Assembly: GCF_003858645.1 (NCBI RefSeq)
Contig: NZ_RQJP01000005.1
Location: 124,001-188,000 of the forward strand
Length of the DNA stretch: 64,000 bases
Origin: Larkinella knui
GTDB taxonomy: Bacteria > Bacteroidota > Bacteroidia > Cytophagales > Spirosomataceae
Direction: 5' to 3'
Part shown: piece after piece, positions 1 to 8,706 of the stretch
Numbering within the stretch: the stretch's first letter is position 1
Layout of the letters: every line of letters starts with the position of its first letter
Program-made: the position numbers and the translations under genes
The notes under the pieces: generated by a model
Told to the model about the DNA's origin: nothing
Seen by the model: the letters and a program-made list of their open reading frames with translations, nothing else
The model's database searches: none

Positions 1-237
1 ATTACCGTCGCGGGCATCCTGCACCTTAACACCGGTACCAGGGATCAGACTTTCCGGATCGAGAAAAGTGATGCGGTTTTGATGCTGCTGCCGATCAGTC
101 CGCCGTTTGAGTCGCTCGGCCATGGCGGTTTTGATGCGTTGGTTGAAAGGGGCCAGGGCCGAAAGGGCCGCGAGCGCTTCGGCGGTATAGACATCAGGAT
201 ACGTTTCTTTCAGGTTATCGCGAATCGTAAGGGTCAT
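1..237 (-). CDS. N-terminal part of a possible malate synthase-like enzyme (cut by window edge)
   Basis: An open frame starts at an ATG at 237 and runs leftward off the window with no stop for 79 codons. The peptide begins MTLTIRDNLKETYPDVY and later reads FLDPESLIPGTGVKVQDARD. That last segment resembles the N-terminal part of a malate synthase-like group as I remember it, but only a fragment is visible and no catalytic residue is included. It lies downstream of lutC on the same strand, separated by a long inverted repeat. The frame itself is well supported; the function is tentative. Confidence 0.45.
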   Translation of the reverse strand, partial: MTLTIRDNLKETYPDVYTAEALAALSALAPFNQRIKTAMAERLKRRTDRQQHQNRITFLDPESLIPGTGVKVQDARDGN

Positions 238-260
238 ATGCTGGGGTTCGTTAATTTAAG

Positions 261-338
261 GGAACACGGATCGAGCGGATTAAACGGATTTTCGCAGATA
301 AAATTAGAATCCGTTCTGATCCGCTCAATCCGTGTTCC
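261..338. repeat. Long inverted repeat overlapping the lutC stop codon
   Basis: Arms at 261-290 and 308-338 are almost complementary, with a loop of about 17 nt. Each arm is built of words ending in CGGAT at roughly 9-bp spacing (CACGGAT, GAGCGGAT, AAACGGAT). The right arm contains the last codons of lutC and its TGA stop. It could act as a transcription terminator or a 3' mRNA stabiliser. It belongs to the group of periodic palindromes found at gene ends across this window. Confidence 0.8.
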
Positions 339-921
339 GATCCAAAATAAACACGCTCATCGTAATCGGTCCGTGGGCACCCATCACCAGCGCCTGCTCG
401 ATATCCGCCGTTTTGGAGGGCCCGCCGATGAACGCGCCAAACCCGTAGTCGCCCACGCCGATTTGCGCATACGCTTCGTGCAGCGTCGGAACGATGGTTT
501 CGGCCCGGACCACTACCGCCAGATGTTGGCAGATGTACGGAATGATGCGCTGGCCCATGCGTTGCTCCGGGAGCCAGACCGCTCCGTTTTCGGCAACCGC
601 CAGTTGGGCTTCAAGTACCGCCAGCTCCACATCGTTGAACGTGCGCGGATCGGCGGTTTTGGAAAGAAGATCAAACGGTTCGCCCAGGTCCGGCAGTGTG
701 GTTACCAGCCGTTTCGTGGAATCAAAATTCTCCAGCAGCCGGGCGTTCACCGCGGCCAGATTGTCAACGACAAAAACGCTACCGCCGATGCTGGTAAAAA
801 CCGCCTGATAGGTGGAAGCGAGGTCCTGCCGGTTGCCCTTGAAAAAAGACAGGTCGGGCAACGGACTGGCGGGCGGCTGGTTTTTCAAAACGGCGGCCAG
901 TATGCTTTCCCGAGTGCTCAT
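325..921 (-). CDS. lutC: LutC/YkgG family protein, lactate utilisation
   Basis: A 198-residue protein of the LUD (DUF162) family. LutC is the third component of the LutABC complex, which oxidises L-lactate to pyruvate in the cytoplasm. Family features are the short N-terminal helix MSTRESILAAV, the central segment ENGAVWLPE, and a C-terminal GPSKTADIEQALVMGAHGP. Its ATG overlaps the lutB stop by 4 bp, so translation is probably coupled. The last codons lie in the arm of a long palindrome. The length is usual for LutC. Identification rests on family motifs and gene order lutA-lutB-lutC. Confidence 0.9.
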   Translation of the reverse strand: MSTRESILAAVLKNQPPASPLPDLSFFKGNRQDLASTYQAVFTSIGGSVFVVDNLAAVNARLLENFDSTKRLVTTLPDLGEPFDLLSKTADPRTFNDVELAVLEAQLAVAENGAVWLPEQRMGQRIIPYICQHLAVVVRAETIVPTLHEAYAQIGVGDYGFGAFIGGPSKTADIEQALVMGAHGPITMSVFILDRNTD

Positions 922-2339
922 GCTGGTTTTCTGGTTAAGGGCAATTCCGACTTTTCAGCGCCATTTTCGCGCTGGTTTTTGGCATACCATTCCCCGAAAG
1001 ATTCCTTCGGCCCGTCCGGCATTTCGCGCTGTTTGTACCACGGATTGAACTTGTTATTAATGGCAAACGGGATGTTGTTCAACACCCACCGCCCGGCCCT
1101 TCCGATGGTCGAATACGAACCGGGCGACGATAAGGTCCAGGCCATCGCTTTCATGCCCAAAACCTTGGTATTGGCTGCGTAACCCTCCTGAACGATCACC
1201 TGCCGCCACTGGTACAACTGATCATGAATATTGATTTTTACCGGGCAGACATTGGAACAGGAACCGCAGAGCGTCGACGCAAAAGGCAGATCCGCGTGCT
1301 TCTTCATGTCCAGATTCGGGGCCAGAATCGCGCCAATCGGGCCGGAAATGGTGTTGTGATAACTCAGGCCACCACTTTTCCGGTAAACCGGGCAGGTGTT
1401 CATGCATGCACCGCATTTAATACATTTCAGGGAATCCCGGAAATCCGGCCGACCCAGCTGGCGGCTTCGGCCGAGATCGACCAGAATCAGATGCATCTCC
1501 TGACCCGCCCGCGGTTTTTTAAAATGACTGGAATAAATCGTGATCGGCTGGCCGGTTGCACTGCGGGCCAGTAACCGCAAAAAAATGCCGAGGTGCTGCT
1601 TTTTGGGAATGATCTTTTCAATCCCCATCGACGCAATCTGAATGTCTGACAAATGAGCGCCCATGTCGGCATTTCCCTCGTTGGTACAAACGACGTACTC
1701 CCCGGTTTCGGCCACGGCAAAATTAACGCCGGTCAGAGCCGCCCGGCGGCTGATGAAGGCATCGCGCAGGTGCCAGCGGGCAAACCGCGTCAGGGTGGTG
1801 GGGTCCGAAACGCCTTTTTCGGTGCCGAGGTGTTCGTGAAAAATCTCGCCGATTTCTTCCTTTCGTTTGTGAATGCACGGCAGCACAATGTGGCTGGGCG
1901 GTTCATTGTCCAGTTGCTGAATATATTCGCCCAGATCCGAGTTGATGACGTCGATGCCGCGTTCGATCAGGTATTCATTCAGGTGGCATTCTTCCGTGAG
2001 CATAGATTTGCTCTTGATCATCTGCGTGATTTCCCGGGCTTTCAGGATCGAATACACAATCCGGTTGTGCTCTTCCGCATCGGCGGCCCAATGAACCGTC
2101 ACCCCGTTTTTGGTGAGATTGTCTTCAAATTGCAGCAAATAATCGTGCAGATTGGAAAGCACGTTGCTTTTAATGCGGGATGCCGCTTCGCGCAACTGTT
2201 CCCACTCGGGGATATTTTTGGCGGCCATATCCCGTTTTTGCCTAATCCACCAGAGTGCGCCGTCGTGCCAGTTGACGTGCTCTTCGTCCTGATTGAACGC
2301 TTCGGCCAGAGCGGCATGATCTTTCGTTCCTCTTTCCAT
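918..2339 (-). CDS. lutB: LutB/LldF iron-sulfur protein, lactate utilisation
   Basis: About 473 residues. An N-terminal LUD domain is followed by a ferredoxin-like region with two cysteine clusters, CIKCGACMNTCP near residue 306 and CGSCSNVCP near residue 358, which should bind 4Fe-4S clusters. A C-terminal extension follows. LutB transfers electrons from lactate oxidation in the LutABC complex. I start at the ATG at 2339, which shares its A with the lutA TGA; a GTG one codon upstream is also open. It overlaps lutC by 4 bp, so the three genes form a tight operon. Family and context agree. Confidence 0.92.
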   Translation of the reverse strand: MERGTKDHAALAEAFNQDEEHVNWHDGALWWIRQKRDMAAKNIPEWEQLREAASRIKSNVLSNLHDYLLQFEDNLTKNGVTVHWAADAEEHNRIVYSILKAREITQMIKSKSMLTEECHLNEYLIERGIDVINSDLGEYIQQLDNEPPSHIVLPCIHKRKEEIGEIFHEHLGTEKGVSDPTTLTRFARWHLRDAFISRRAALTGVNFAVAETGEYVVCTNEGNADMGAHLSDIQIASMGIEKIIPKKQHLGIFLRLLARSATGQPITIYSSHFKKPRAGQEMHLILVDLGRSRQLGRPDFRDSLKCIKCGACMNTCPVYRKSGGLSYHNTISGPIGAILAPNLDMKKHADLPFASTLCGSCSNVCPVKINIHDQLYQWRQVIVQEGYAANTKVLGMKAMAWTLSSPGSYSTIGRAGRWVLNNIPFAINNKFNPWYKQREMPDGPKESFGEWYAKNQRENGAEKSELPLTRKPA

Positions 2340-3076
2340 CACAGGGTCGCGTTTAAAATTTCAGCAATGTGTACGGCTTTGACGGCGCTCCGGTTTCGGT
2401 GCAGGATGCCTTCCAGGTGCATGAGGCAGGAAAGGTCCACGGAGGTGATGTATTCGGCGCCGTTTTTCATGTGGTCGGTCACCCGGTCTTTTCCCATTTT
2501 GACCGATACGGCTTCTTCGGCCACGCAGAAGGTTCCGCCAAAACCGCAGCACTCGTCGGGGCGGTCCAAATCAACGAGTTCCAGGCCGTCGACCATGTTT
2601 AATAACTGCACCGGTTTGGAAAACGGCGCGGCATTCAGTTCGCTCATCTGCGCCAGATAAAGCCCCCGCAACCCGTGGCAACTCTGGTGGATGCCGACTT
2701 TGTGGGGAAACCGGGCCGTTAGCTGGTCGACTTTCAGTACATCCGTCAGAAACTCGACCAGTTCGTATACGTTCGAGCGCGTGCGATCCGCCAAAGCCGG
2801 GTTGTCGGGCGAATGCAGGTGTTGCTTGACGTGCAAAACGCAACTGGCCGACGGGGCCACGATGTAATCGAATTCGGAAAAATTTTCCAGAAAAAGACGG
2901 TTGCAGTCCTGCGTGAGGTGTTCAAAACCGGAGTTCGCCATCGGCTGTCCGCAGCAGGTCTGCCGGGGCGGATACACCACGTCGACCCCCAGTTTTTGCA
3001 GCAATTGCAGGGTGGCAATCGCGGCCTGGGGATAAAACTGGTTGACGTAACAGGGAATAAAAAGTCCGACAGTCAT
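2339..3076 (-). CDS. lutA: LutA/LldE Fe-S oxidoreductase, lactate utilisation
   Basis: A 245-residue protein with two CCG-type cysteine-rich domains. The first has PRQTCCGQPMANSGF in the N-terminal third; the second has DECCGFGGTFC near residue 175. These CCG motifs bind Fe-S clusters in the heterodisulfide-reductase-like family. It is the first gene of lutABC, and its stop overlaps the lutB start. The upstream 120 bp hold a nested palindrome (3101-3157) that may regulate the operon. A lactate permease lies about 1.1 kb away on the other strand, which fits lactate use. Confidence 0.92.
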   Translation of the reverse strand: MTVGLFIPCYVNQFYPQAAIATLQLLQKLGVDVVYPPRQTCCGQPMANSGFEHLTQDCNRLFLENFSEFDYIVAPSASCVLHVKQHLHSPDNPALADRTRSNVYELVEFLTDVLKVDQLTARFPHKVGIHQSCHGLRGLYLAQMSELNAAPFSKPVQLLNMVDGLELVDLDRPDECCGFGGTFCVAEEAVSVKMGKDRVTDHMKNGAEYITSVDLSCLMHLEGILHRNRSAVKAVHIAEILNATL

Positions 3077-3100
3077 AAGGCAGGGGTTGTAGGAACGGGG

Positions 3101-3157
3101 TTGCTTAGACTCTTTTGATTCCTAAAGCACCGAAGCGAATCAATTTACTAAGCAACT
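3101..3157. repeat. Nested inverted repeat upstream of lutA
   Basis: GTTGCTTAG at 3101-3109 pairs with CTAAGCAAC at 3149-3157. Inside it TTGATTC (3116-3122) pairs with GAATCAA (3138-3144). The site lies between the phosphoesterase stop and the lutA start, so it could be an operator of lutABC or a terminator of the phosphoesterase gene. There is no clear T-run after either arm, which makes a regulator site slightly more likely. No regulator gene is adjacent. Confidence 0.5.
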
Positions 3158-3199
3158 GCGAATCAGATCAATTTGCCCCTTTCTGCGACGGATCATGGC

Positions 3200-3979
3200 T
3201 TATTCGACGGGCAGCGCCCTTGCCAGAAAATTGGCGTAAAAGTCCGGTATCGCGCTCTGCCGGATTCCGTCGATGGTATGTTCAACGGGGTATTCCACCC
3301 GAATAAGTTCATAGGTGATCGAGTCGGGGCCAAACCGTTCCCCAGCGCCTGACGTGGTGATGAGCAGGTAGGTGGCCAGTGGCTGCGCTTCTTTCGATCG
3401 GCCAACCGAACCGCAGTTAATGGCGGTTTTGGCCGGAAAACCGGGGCGGTTTGGAAGCGTCCGACGGTAGGACTGGTGCGTGTGTCCCATAATCAACACA
3501 TCGGCCTTCTGGTCGTCCATCATCGCCATCAGATCATCGGGATCGTGGTTTTCGTAAATGTACTCGTCGATGGACCGGGGGCTGGCGTGGGTCAGGAGGA
3601 CGGAAATTGAAGCATCGGGAAACGAAAAGTTCAGGCGGAACTGACGCGGCAGGCTCGCCAGAAACGCCTTGTTTTCCGGCGTAATCTGCTGGCGGGTGTA
3701 GTCGATGGCGGCAACGCGGGCGCTGGTTTCGGCTGCGCTGTGTTTCAATAACGGAACAAGCGGCAGATCGAAAGCAATTCGCTCGTCGTGGTTTCCCATG
3801 AGGGTCGGAATGCGGTTTTGCCGGATCAGGTCGACGACTTCGTTGGGCCAGGGCGCGAAATCGACCAGATCGCCCAGGCAGAAAAGCTGATCGGCCTGAC
3901 GGTTTTCGATGTCGGACAAAACCGCCTGGAGGGCGGGCAGGTTGGCGTGAATATCGCTAATGACGGCGATTTTTAGCAT
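3200..3979 (-). CDS. Metallophosphoesterase, YfcE-like
   Basis: 259 residues of the calcineurin-like phosphoesterase superfamily. Metal-ligand motifs appear in order: SDIHANLPAL near residue 8 (DxH), LGDLVDF near 36 (GDxxD), GNHDE near 62 (GNHD), LLTHASPR, and MGHTHQSY (GHTH). There is no signal peptide, so a cytosolic phosphodiesterase is likely; the substrate is not evident. It lies between lutABC and the lactate permease but is probably a separate unit, since 120 bp precede lutA. The start ATG at 3979 gives the usual MLKIAVISDIH opening. Confidence 0.88.
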   Translation of the reverse strand: MLKIAVISDIHANLPALQAVLSDIENRQADQLFCLGDLVDFAPWPNEVVDLIRQNRIPTLMGNHDERIAFDLPLVPLLKHSAAETSARVAAIDYTRQQITPENKAFLASLPRQFRLNFSFPDASISVLLTHASPRSIDEYIYENHDPDDLMAMMDDQKADVLIMGHTHQSYRRTLPNRPGFPAKTAINCGSVGRSKEAQPLATYLLITTSGAGERFGPDSITYELIRVEYPVEHTIDGIRQSAIPDFYANFLARALPVE

Positions 3980-4215
3980 CGTGGAAAGACCAAAGAAGCG
4001 TCAGTTGGTGCGGGCAAAGATAGCGGTTGGCGGGCTGGAAAAAGAAGTGAACCACGAAATCGGGCCGGGCTTGCGAAAAGGAGTAGTAAAAAGTTTCAGT
4101 TTTTGCTTTATCGCATTGATAGACCGGGCATTGATCGTTTGGTCGATAACGTATACTTTAGAGCGTCGTACCGATTCCCTCTTTGTTTTCCTAAACCTTA
4201 ACGCGCGGATATGCC

Positions 4216-5985
4216 ATGAAATGGACCCAGGTTATTGACCCCTTCCAGAACCTAACGTTGTCCGTACTCGTCGCGGCCATTCCCATTCTTTTCATCTTCT
4301 GGGCCTTGATCATCCGGAAAATGAAGGGCTATCAGGCCAGTTTACTCGCCACGGTTCTTGCCGCGGTGATTGCCATTTTTATCTACGGAATGCCGATAAA
4401 ACTGGCGGTATTGTCCTTCGCACACGGGGCTTTGTATGGGTTGTTTCCCATCTGCTGGCTGGTGATCATGGCGGTTTTTCTGTTCAACCTGACCGTCAAA
4501 AGTGGCCAATTCGAGATCATCAAGCACTTTATGGCGTCCATCACTTCCGACCGGCGGTTGCAGGCGCTGCTCATCGCGTTTTCGTTTGGCTCTTTTCTGG
4601 AAGGTACGGCGGGCTTTGGCGCACCGGTAGCCATTACGGCCGCCATGCTGGTCGGGCTGGGCTTCAATCCGCTCTATGCGTCGGGGATCTGCCTGATTGC
4701 CAATACCGCTCCGGTGGCGTTTGGCTCCATCGGAATTCCCATTACCGTGGCCTCGCAGGTGTCGGGCATTCCGGAACTGCCGATTTCCCAGATGGTGGGC
4801 CGTACGCTGCCGATTTTGTCCGTCATTTTGCCTTTTTACCTCGTAACGATCATTGCCGGTTTCAAAAAGGCGAAGGATGTTCTGCCCGCGGTGATGGTCT
4901 CCGGCCTCTCGTTCGCCTTTCTGCAATGGTTTTCGTCCAATTACCTCGGTCCGTCGCTGCCCGACGTAATTGCCGGTCTGGGCTCGATTATCTGCCTGAT
5001 GGGTTTCCTGCGCTTCTGGAAACCGAAAACCGTCTGGCGGTTTGCCAACGAACCGGCCCCCACGTTCAATACCGACGTGTCGTATACCGGTGGGCAGATG
5101 TTGCGGGCGTGGTCGCCGTTTCTCGTGCTGACCATCATGGTCATTGCCTGGGGCTTACAGCCGATCAAAGAGGTGCTTAACTCGGTGGGAATGATCCAGT
5201 TCGAAATACCGGGCCTTCACAATACCATCCAGGACGCCAACGGTCTTTTACTGGCTAAGATCTTTAAATTCAACTATTTGTCGGCGGCCGGAACCGCCAT
5301 CCTGATCGCCAGTCTGGTGGTGATTCCCTTGATCGGGCTGACCTACCGGGAAGGTGCCGGTATTTTTGTCAGTACGCTGAACCAGCTAAAATTCCCGGTG
5401 CTCACCATCGCTGCGGTATTGGGATTCGCCTACATTGTGAATGATTCGGGCATTACGCTGACTCTGGCGGCTGTTCTGGCGAATACCGGTTTTTTATTCC
5501 CGTTTTTTGCGCCGGTTCTGGGTTGGCTGGGCGTGTTCATTACCGGCTCCGATACGTCGGCCAATGCCCTGTTTAGTAAACTTCAATACGCTACCGCTCA
5601 GTCGATTGGCGTCGATCCGGTGGTGACAGTGGCCGCCAACGTGTCGGGCGGAGTGGTGGGGAAAATGATCTCTCCGCAGTCCATCGCAGTGGCCGCAGCG
5701 GCCGGCGATTTGGTCGGGAAAGAATCGGAATTGTTTCGCTTTACGGTCAAGCACAGTTTTATCATGCTGACGGTCATCTGTTTCCTAACGCTGGCGCAGG
5801 CTTACGTGTTCAAAGGAATTATCCCGATCTATGAAATGCTAAACAGTCAGAAAACCGTTGTCGTGCCTGACGCATCGCGCGGGTATGTGTATCTGGCGGG
5901 CCTGGCTCTGCTCCTGATCGGTCTGGCTGCAACGATTTTGACCCTCGCTAAAAAGAAAACCCAAAGACCGACCCTGGCCAATTGA
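4216..5985 (+). CDS. lldP: L-lactate permease (LctP family)
   Basis: 589 residues, strongly hydrophobic, with at least 12 predicted membrane segments. It opens MKWTQVIDPFQNL like other LctP proteins and contains the family segment FLEGTAGFGAPVAITAAML near residue 130. LldP imports lactate (and glycolate) in symport with protons. It is divergent from the lutABC side and is likely the uptake partner of LutABC. I use the ATG at 4216, because the upstream ATG at 4211 runs at once into a stop. The C-terminus has a short basic tail. Confidence 0.93.
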   Translation: MKWTQVIDPFQNLTLSVLVAAIPILFIFWALIIRKMKGYQASLLATVLAAVIAIFIYGMPIKLAVLSFAHGALYGLFPICWLVIMAVFLFNLTVKSGQFEIIKHFMASITSDRRLQALLIAFSFGSFLEGTAGFGAPVAITAAMLVGLGFNPLYASGICLIANTAPVAFGSIGIPITVASQVSGIPELPISQMVGRTLPILSVILPFYLVTIIAGFKKAKDVLPAVMVSGLSFAFLQWFSSNYLGPSLPDVIAGLGSIICLMGFLRFWKPKTVWRFANEPAPTFNTDVSYTGGQMLRAWSPFLVLTIMVIAWGLQPIKEVLNSVGMIQFEIPGLHNTIQDANGLLLAKIFKFNYLSAAGTAILIASLVVIPLIGLTYREGAGIFVSTLNQLKFPVLTIAAVLGFAYIVNDSGITLTLAAVLANTGFLFPFFAPVLGWLGVFITGSDTSANALFSKLQYATAQSIGVDPVVTVAANVSGGVVGKMISPQSIAVAAAAGDLVGKESELFRFTVKHSFIMLTVICFLTLAQAYVFKGIIPIYEMLNSQKTVVVPDASRGYVYLAGLALLLIGLAATILTLAKKKTQRPTLAN

Positions 5986-6028
5986 AAATGTACAAACAGC
6001 CGGGAAAAAGGAACCGGTGCGTTCGGTA

Positions 6029-7171
6029 TTAAACGAAGCGGCCGGTGGCCATGACCCGGGAAACCGTCAGGTCTTCCGTTAAAACCGCCAGATTGGCCAC
6101 AAAACCGGGCTGGATTTTCCCCAACGAATCCCCAAAGCCGATGATTTCGGCCGGAACCGTTGACGCCATCCGAAAAGCTTCGGCGGGTTCCAGACCCACG
6201 TGCCGGATGCAATTCTGAACGGCATTCAGCAACGTGATCGATGAACCGGCCAGGTTGCCTGCCGGGTTGGTATACCGCCCGTTTTCGTAGTGAAGAACAA
6301 AATCCTCAAAAGCGTACGCAGGCTGGGGCGGATTGGCAAAAATGGCGTCCGAAATCAGAAATAACCGTTCGCCCAGCAAGCGTTTGGCAATCCGGATGGT
6401 CGCCCAGTCGCAGTGAAAACCGTCGGCTACGATGCTGGCGCGCACCGTTGGATGGTCAAAAACCGCCCCGACCACACCCGGTTCGCGGCTTTCAAACGGA
6501 CGCATGGCGTTATAAAGGTGCGTTGCCAGCGTAATTCCGTGGTTAAACGCGTCGGTAGCTTCCCGGTACGTCGCGTCGCTGTGACCCAAAGAAAGCAGCG
6601 TAGAAGAAGAGCGGGTTTGCCCGATCAATTGAGAAAGTTGCTCCGGACTAAAAATTTCGGGGGCAATGGTCAGCATCCGGATGCTGTCGCGGCCTTTTTC
6701 CAGCAGTTCGGCCAGTTCGGCATCCGTAGGCAAACGAACGTAATTGGCACTGTGCGCGCCCCGCTTTACGGTATTGATATACGGTCCTTCCACATGCAGC
6801 CCCAGCACCCCGTTCGGGTTTGTTTGCCGTACGAGACGGATCGCTTCAATGGCTTTCAGAATGGTTTCCGGCGAGGTGGAATACAGCGTGGGCAGAACCG
6901 ATGTCGTCCCGTTTTTCAGATGCGTTTCGTAAATGTGCGCGACGGTTTCGGCGGTGGGCGATGCGTTCAGAAAGAAGTCGGAGCCGCCGTACAACTGCAG
7001 ATCGACAAAACCGGGGATGAGCCATTGCCCCTGCAAGTCGATGGCGTCAGGCTCATCGATTATGCCGGCGACCAGTTCCTGAATCAATCCGTTCGAAATC
7101 CGTACCGAGGCCCCCGCCAAAACGGCATTTCCGGTGAAAACCGTCGCATTTGTGAAGGTAAGTTCCTGCAT
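6029..7171 (-). CDS. nagA: N-acetylglucosamine-6-phosphate deacetylase
   Basis: 380 residues of the amidohydrolase superfamily. NagA deacetylates GlcNAc-6-phosphate in amino-sugar breakdown and cell-wall recycling. Visible motifs are PGFVDLQLYGG (about 53-63), GLHVEGPYIN, SLGHSDATY, ATHLYNAM, DGFHCDW and FLISDAI. The first motif lacks the HxH pair of two-metal amidohydrolases and reads QxY, close to the QxN of the E. coli one-metal enzyme. It ends convergently with lldP and lies 18 bp downstream of aroE, possibly in one transcript. No nagB is present here. Confidence 0.9.
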   Translation of the reverse strand: MQELTFTNATVFTGNAVLAGASVRISNGLIQELVAGIIDEPDAIDLQGQWLIPGFVDLQLYGGSDFFLNASPTAETVAHIYETHLKNGTTSVLPTLYSTSPETILKAIEAIRLVRQTNPNGVLGLHVEGPYINTVKRGAHSANYVRLPTDAELAELLEKGRDSIRMLTIAPEIFSPEQLSQLIGQTRSSSTLLSLGHSDATYREATDAFNHGITLATHLYNAMRPFESREPGVVGAVFDHPTVRASIVADGFHCDWATIRIAKRLLGERLFLISDAIFANPPQPAYAFEDFVLHYENGRYTNPAGNLAGSSITLLNAVQNCIRHVGLEPAEAFRMASTVPAEIIGFGDSLGKIQPGFVANLAVLTEDLTVSRVMATGRFV

Positions 7172-7189
7172 GACCGGGATGTTTGTTGA

Positions 7190-7942
7190 CTACAGATTCC
7201 AGATTTCCCAGGCTTTTTCGGCTTGCAGATAAAGCATTGGCAAGCCGTTGTGCGTAGCGGCCCCGTGGGCGCGGCCCTGTTGCAGAAACCGGGTTTCCGC
7301 CGGGTTGTAGACCAGATCGTACAGCAAATGACGGTGGTTCAACATGCCATAGGGAAGGGCCGGGCTAGCCTCTACATTCGGATAGGTGCCAACGGGGGAG
7401 GTGTTGATAATCAGGCGGTATTCATCCAGAATCTCCGGGCTGATGCTTTCGTATGCCAGGGCTTCGGCGGTTTGCTGCCGCGAAATGAGCCGGTACCGGA
7501 TTTGCAGATCGCTCAGGGCGGTGGTCACGGCTTTGGCCGCTCCGCCGTTTCCGAGCACCAGCGCCTGCAGCGTTTCAGGCATCGTATCCAGCGACTTTAA
7601 CCACGCTTCCAGCGACAACCGAAAGCCGTAATAATCCGTATTGTAGCCGATTTTTCGACCATCCGGCAAAATCCGGATCGTGTTGACCGCGCCGATGCGC
7701 CCCGCCGAAGCCGGGTCCAGTTCATCCAGAAACGGAACAATGGCTTGCTTGTGCGGAATCGTAACGTTCAGGCCAATCAGGCCGGGTGTTGAAGCGATCA
7801 AGTCGGGAAAAGCCGTCGGATCAGGCAGTTCGAACAGGTCGTAGCGACTGTCGGCAATGCCTTCTTTTTCAAACTTTTCCGTAAAATATTTCTGGGAAAA
7901 CGAGTGGGTCAGCGGATACCCAATCAGGCCGTAGCGGTGCAT
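7190..7942 (-). CDS. aroE: Shikimate dehydrogenase
   Basis: 250 residues. AroE reduces 3-dehydroshikimate to shikimate with NADPH in aromatic amino acid synthesis. The N-terminal substrate domain has YGLIGYPLTHSFS and NVTIPHKQAI with the catalytic Lys. The dinucleotide site is VLGNGGAAKAV. The C-terminal segment LLYDLVYNPAETRFLQQG is typical of the family. It is slightly shorter than E. coli AroE, as is common in Bacteroidota. nagA follows closely on the same strand. Confidence 0.93.
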   Translation of the reverse strand: MHRYGLIGYPLTHSFSQKYFTEKFEKEGIADSRYDLFELPDPTAFPDLIASTPGLIGLNVTIPHKQAIVPFLDELDPASAGRIGAVNTIRILPDGRKIGYNTDYYGFRLSLEAWLKSLDTMPETLQALVLGNGGAAKAVTTALSDLQIRYRLISRQQTAEALAYESISPEILDEYRLIINTSPVGTYPNVEASPALPYGMLNHRHLLYDLVYNPAETRFLQQGRAHGAATHNGLPMLYLQAEKAWEIWNL

Positions 7943-7996
7943 AAAAAGGGATAAATCGGTTGCCCAAAGCTACGACCAAAACCGATAAAAAACCGA

Positions 7997-8545
7997 CTAA
8001 ATTGCACCGTTGACGACCACTGAAAAAAAAGCATCCCGAATCCGGATGGTATCGGATTGTGATCGGCTGGTTACATCGCTTTCGGGGTCGATCACGAATG
8101 TCGCATTCAGATGCCCTTCCACCGTGCGGCTGGTGGGGTTGTAGGTGTCGATGGTTACTTCATTTTTTTCGGTTTTCGAGCCATACAAATTGTAGCGATC
8201 GCCGGTTGTTTTGTCGCCAATGCGGGTATAAATCCAGGCCGAAAGCGGGGTGCCGTTCAGATCGTTCCATTGAATGGGCCGCAGCGAATAGGTGCCGGGT
8301 TTGGCCGGCAGATGGTTGATGCTTAACCACTCGACCTCACCGTCTGTACGAAAAGTACCGCATTCTTCCACCATGACGTTGATGCTGTCACGACTGAAAA
8401 ACGTAGCTGTTGAAGCCGCTGACCATTCCTGTTTATTCTTTAAAGCCATGAAATTGCCACAGTTAGGCAGTTGGGGAACGCCTATCTTTTTGTTGTCGCA
8501 ATTCAGCATGGAGCCAATTAAAGCCAGTATAAGAATGTTTTTCAT
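7997..8545 (-). CDS. Hypothetical secreted or lipoprotein
   Basis: I place the start at the ATG at 8545 (MKNILILALIGSMLNCDNKK), because it begins a hydrophobic leader ending in a Cys that could be lipidated; an earlier frame opening adds 15 unlikely residues. The mature part is about 165 residues, polar, with a beta-rich look (TYSLRPIQW, EGHLNATFVI). I recognise no domain. It probably sits in the envelope. It is divergent from the GlmU-like gene, with 161 bp of shared promoter region between them. Confidence 0.7.
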   Translation of the reverse strand: MKNILILALIGSMLNCDNKKIGVPQLPNCGNFMALKNKQEWSAASTATFFSRDSINVMVEECGTFRTDGEVEWLSINHLPAKPGTYSLRPIQWNDLNGTPLSAWIYTRIGDKTTGDRYNLYGSKTEKNEVTIDTYNPTSRTVEGHLNATFVIDPESDVTSRSQSDTIRIRDAFFSVVVNGAI

Positions 8546-8676
8546 AAGTAGTATGGGTGGAAATAGGCAATTTCTAGATACACTGACCATTTAGAAGGGT
8601 CAATGGTTTAAAGCGGTACTTCAAAAAATTAAACTATTTGATAAAATTCAGTCTGCCACTTTCCCGATTAAACTCG

Positions 8677-8684
8677 GATATTTG
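8677..8684 (+). promoter_or_regulatory. Weak -7 box upstream of the GlmU-like gene
   Basis: GATATTTG matches the Bacteroidota -7 consensus TAnnTTTG at 7 of 8 positions and is followed by GCATTC. The gene starts 22 bp downstream. I see no good -33 element. Confidence 0.3.
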
Positions 8685-8706
8685 CATTCTGACTGTCGAG
8701 TAGTTT

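Noticed and set aside
79-1182. Long plus-strand open frame opposite lutB and lutC
   Set aside because: It lies antisense to two well-supported genes, is rich in Arg, Gly and His, and shows no recognisable domain.
4140-4215. A riboswitch or operator before the lactate permease gene
   Set aside because: No clear palindrome or known aptamer pattern was visible in the short leader.
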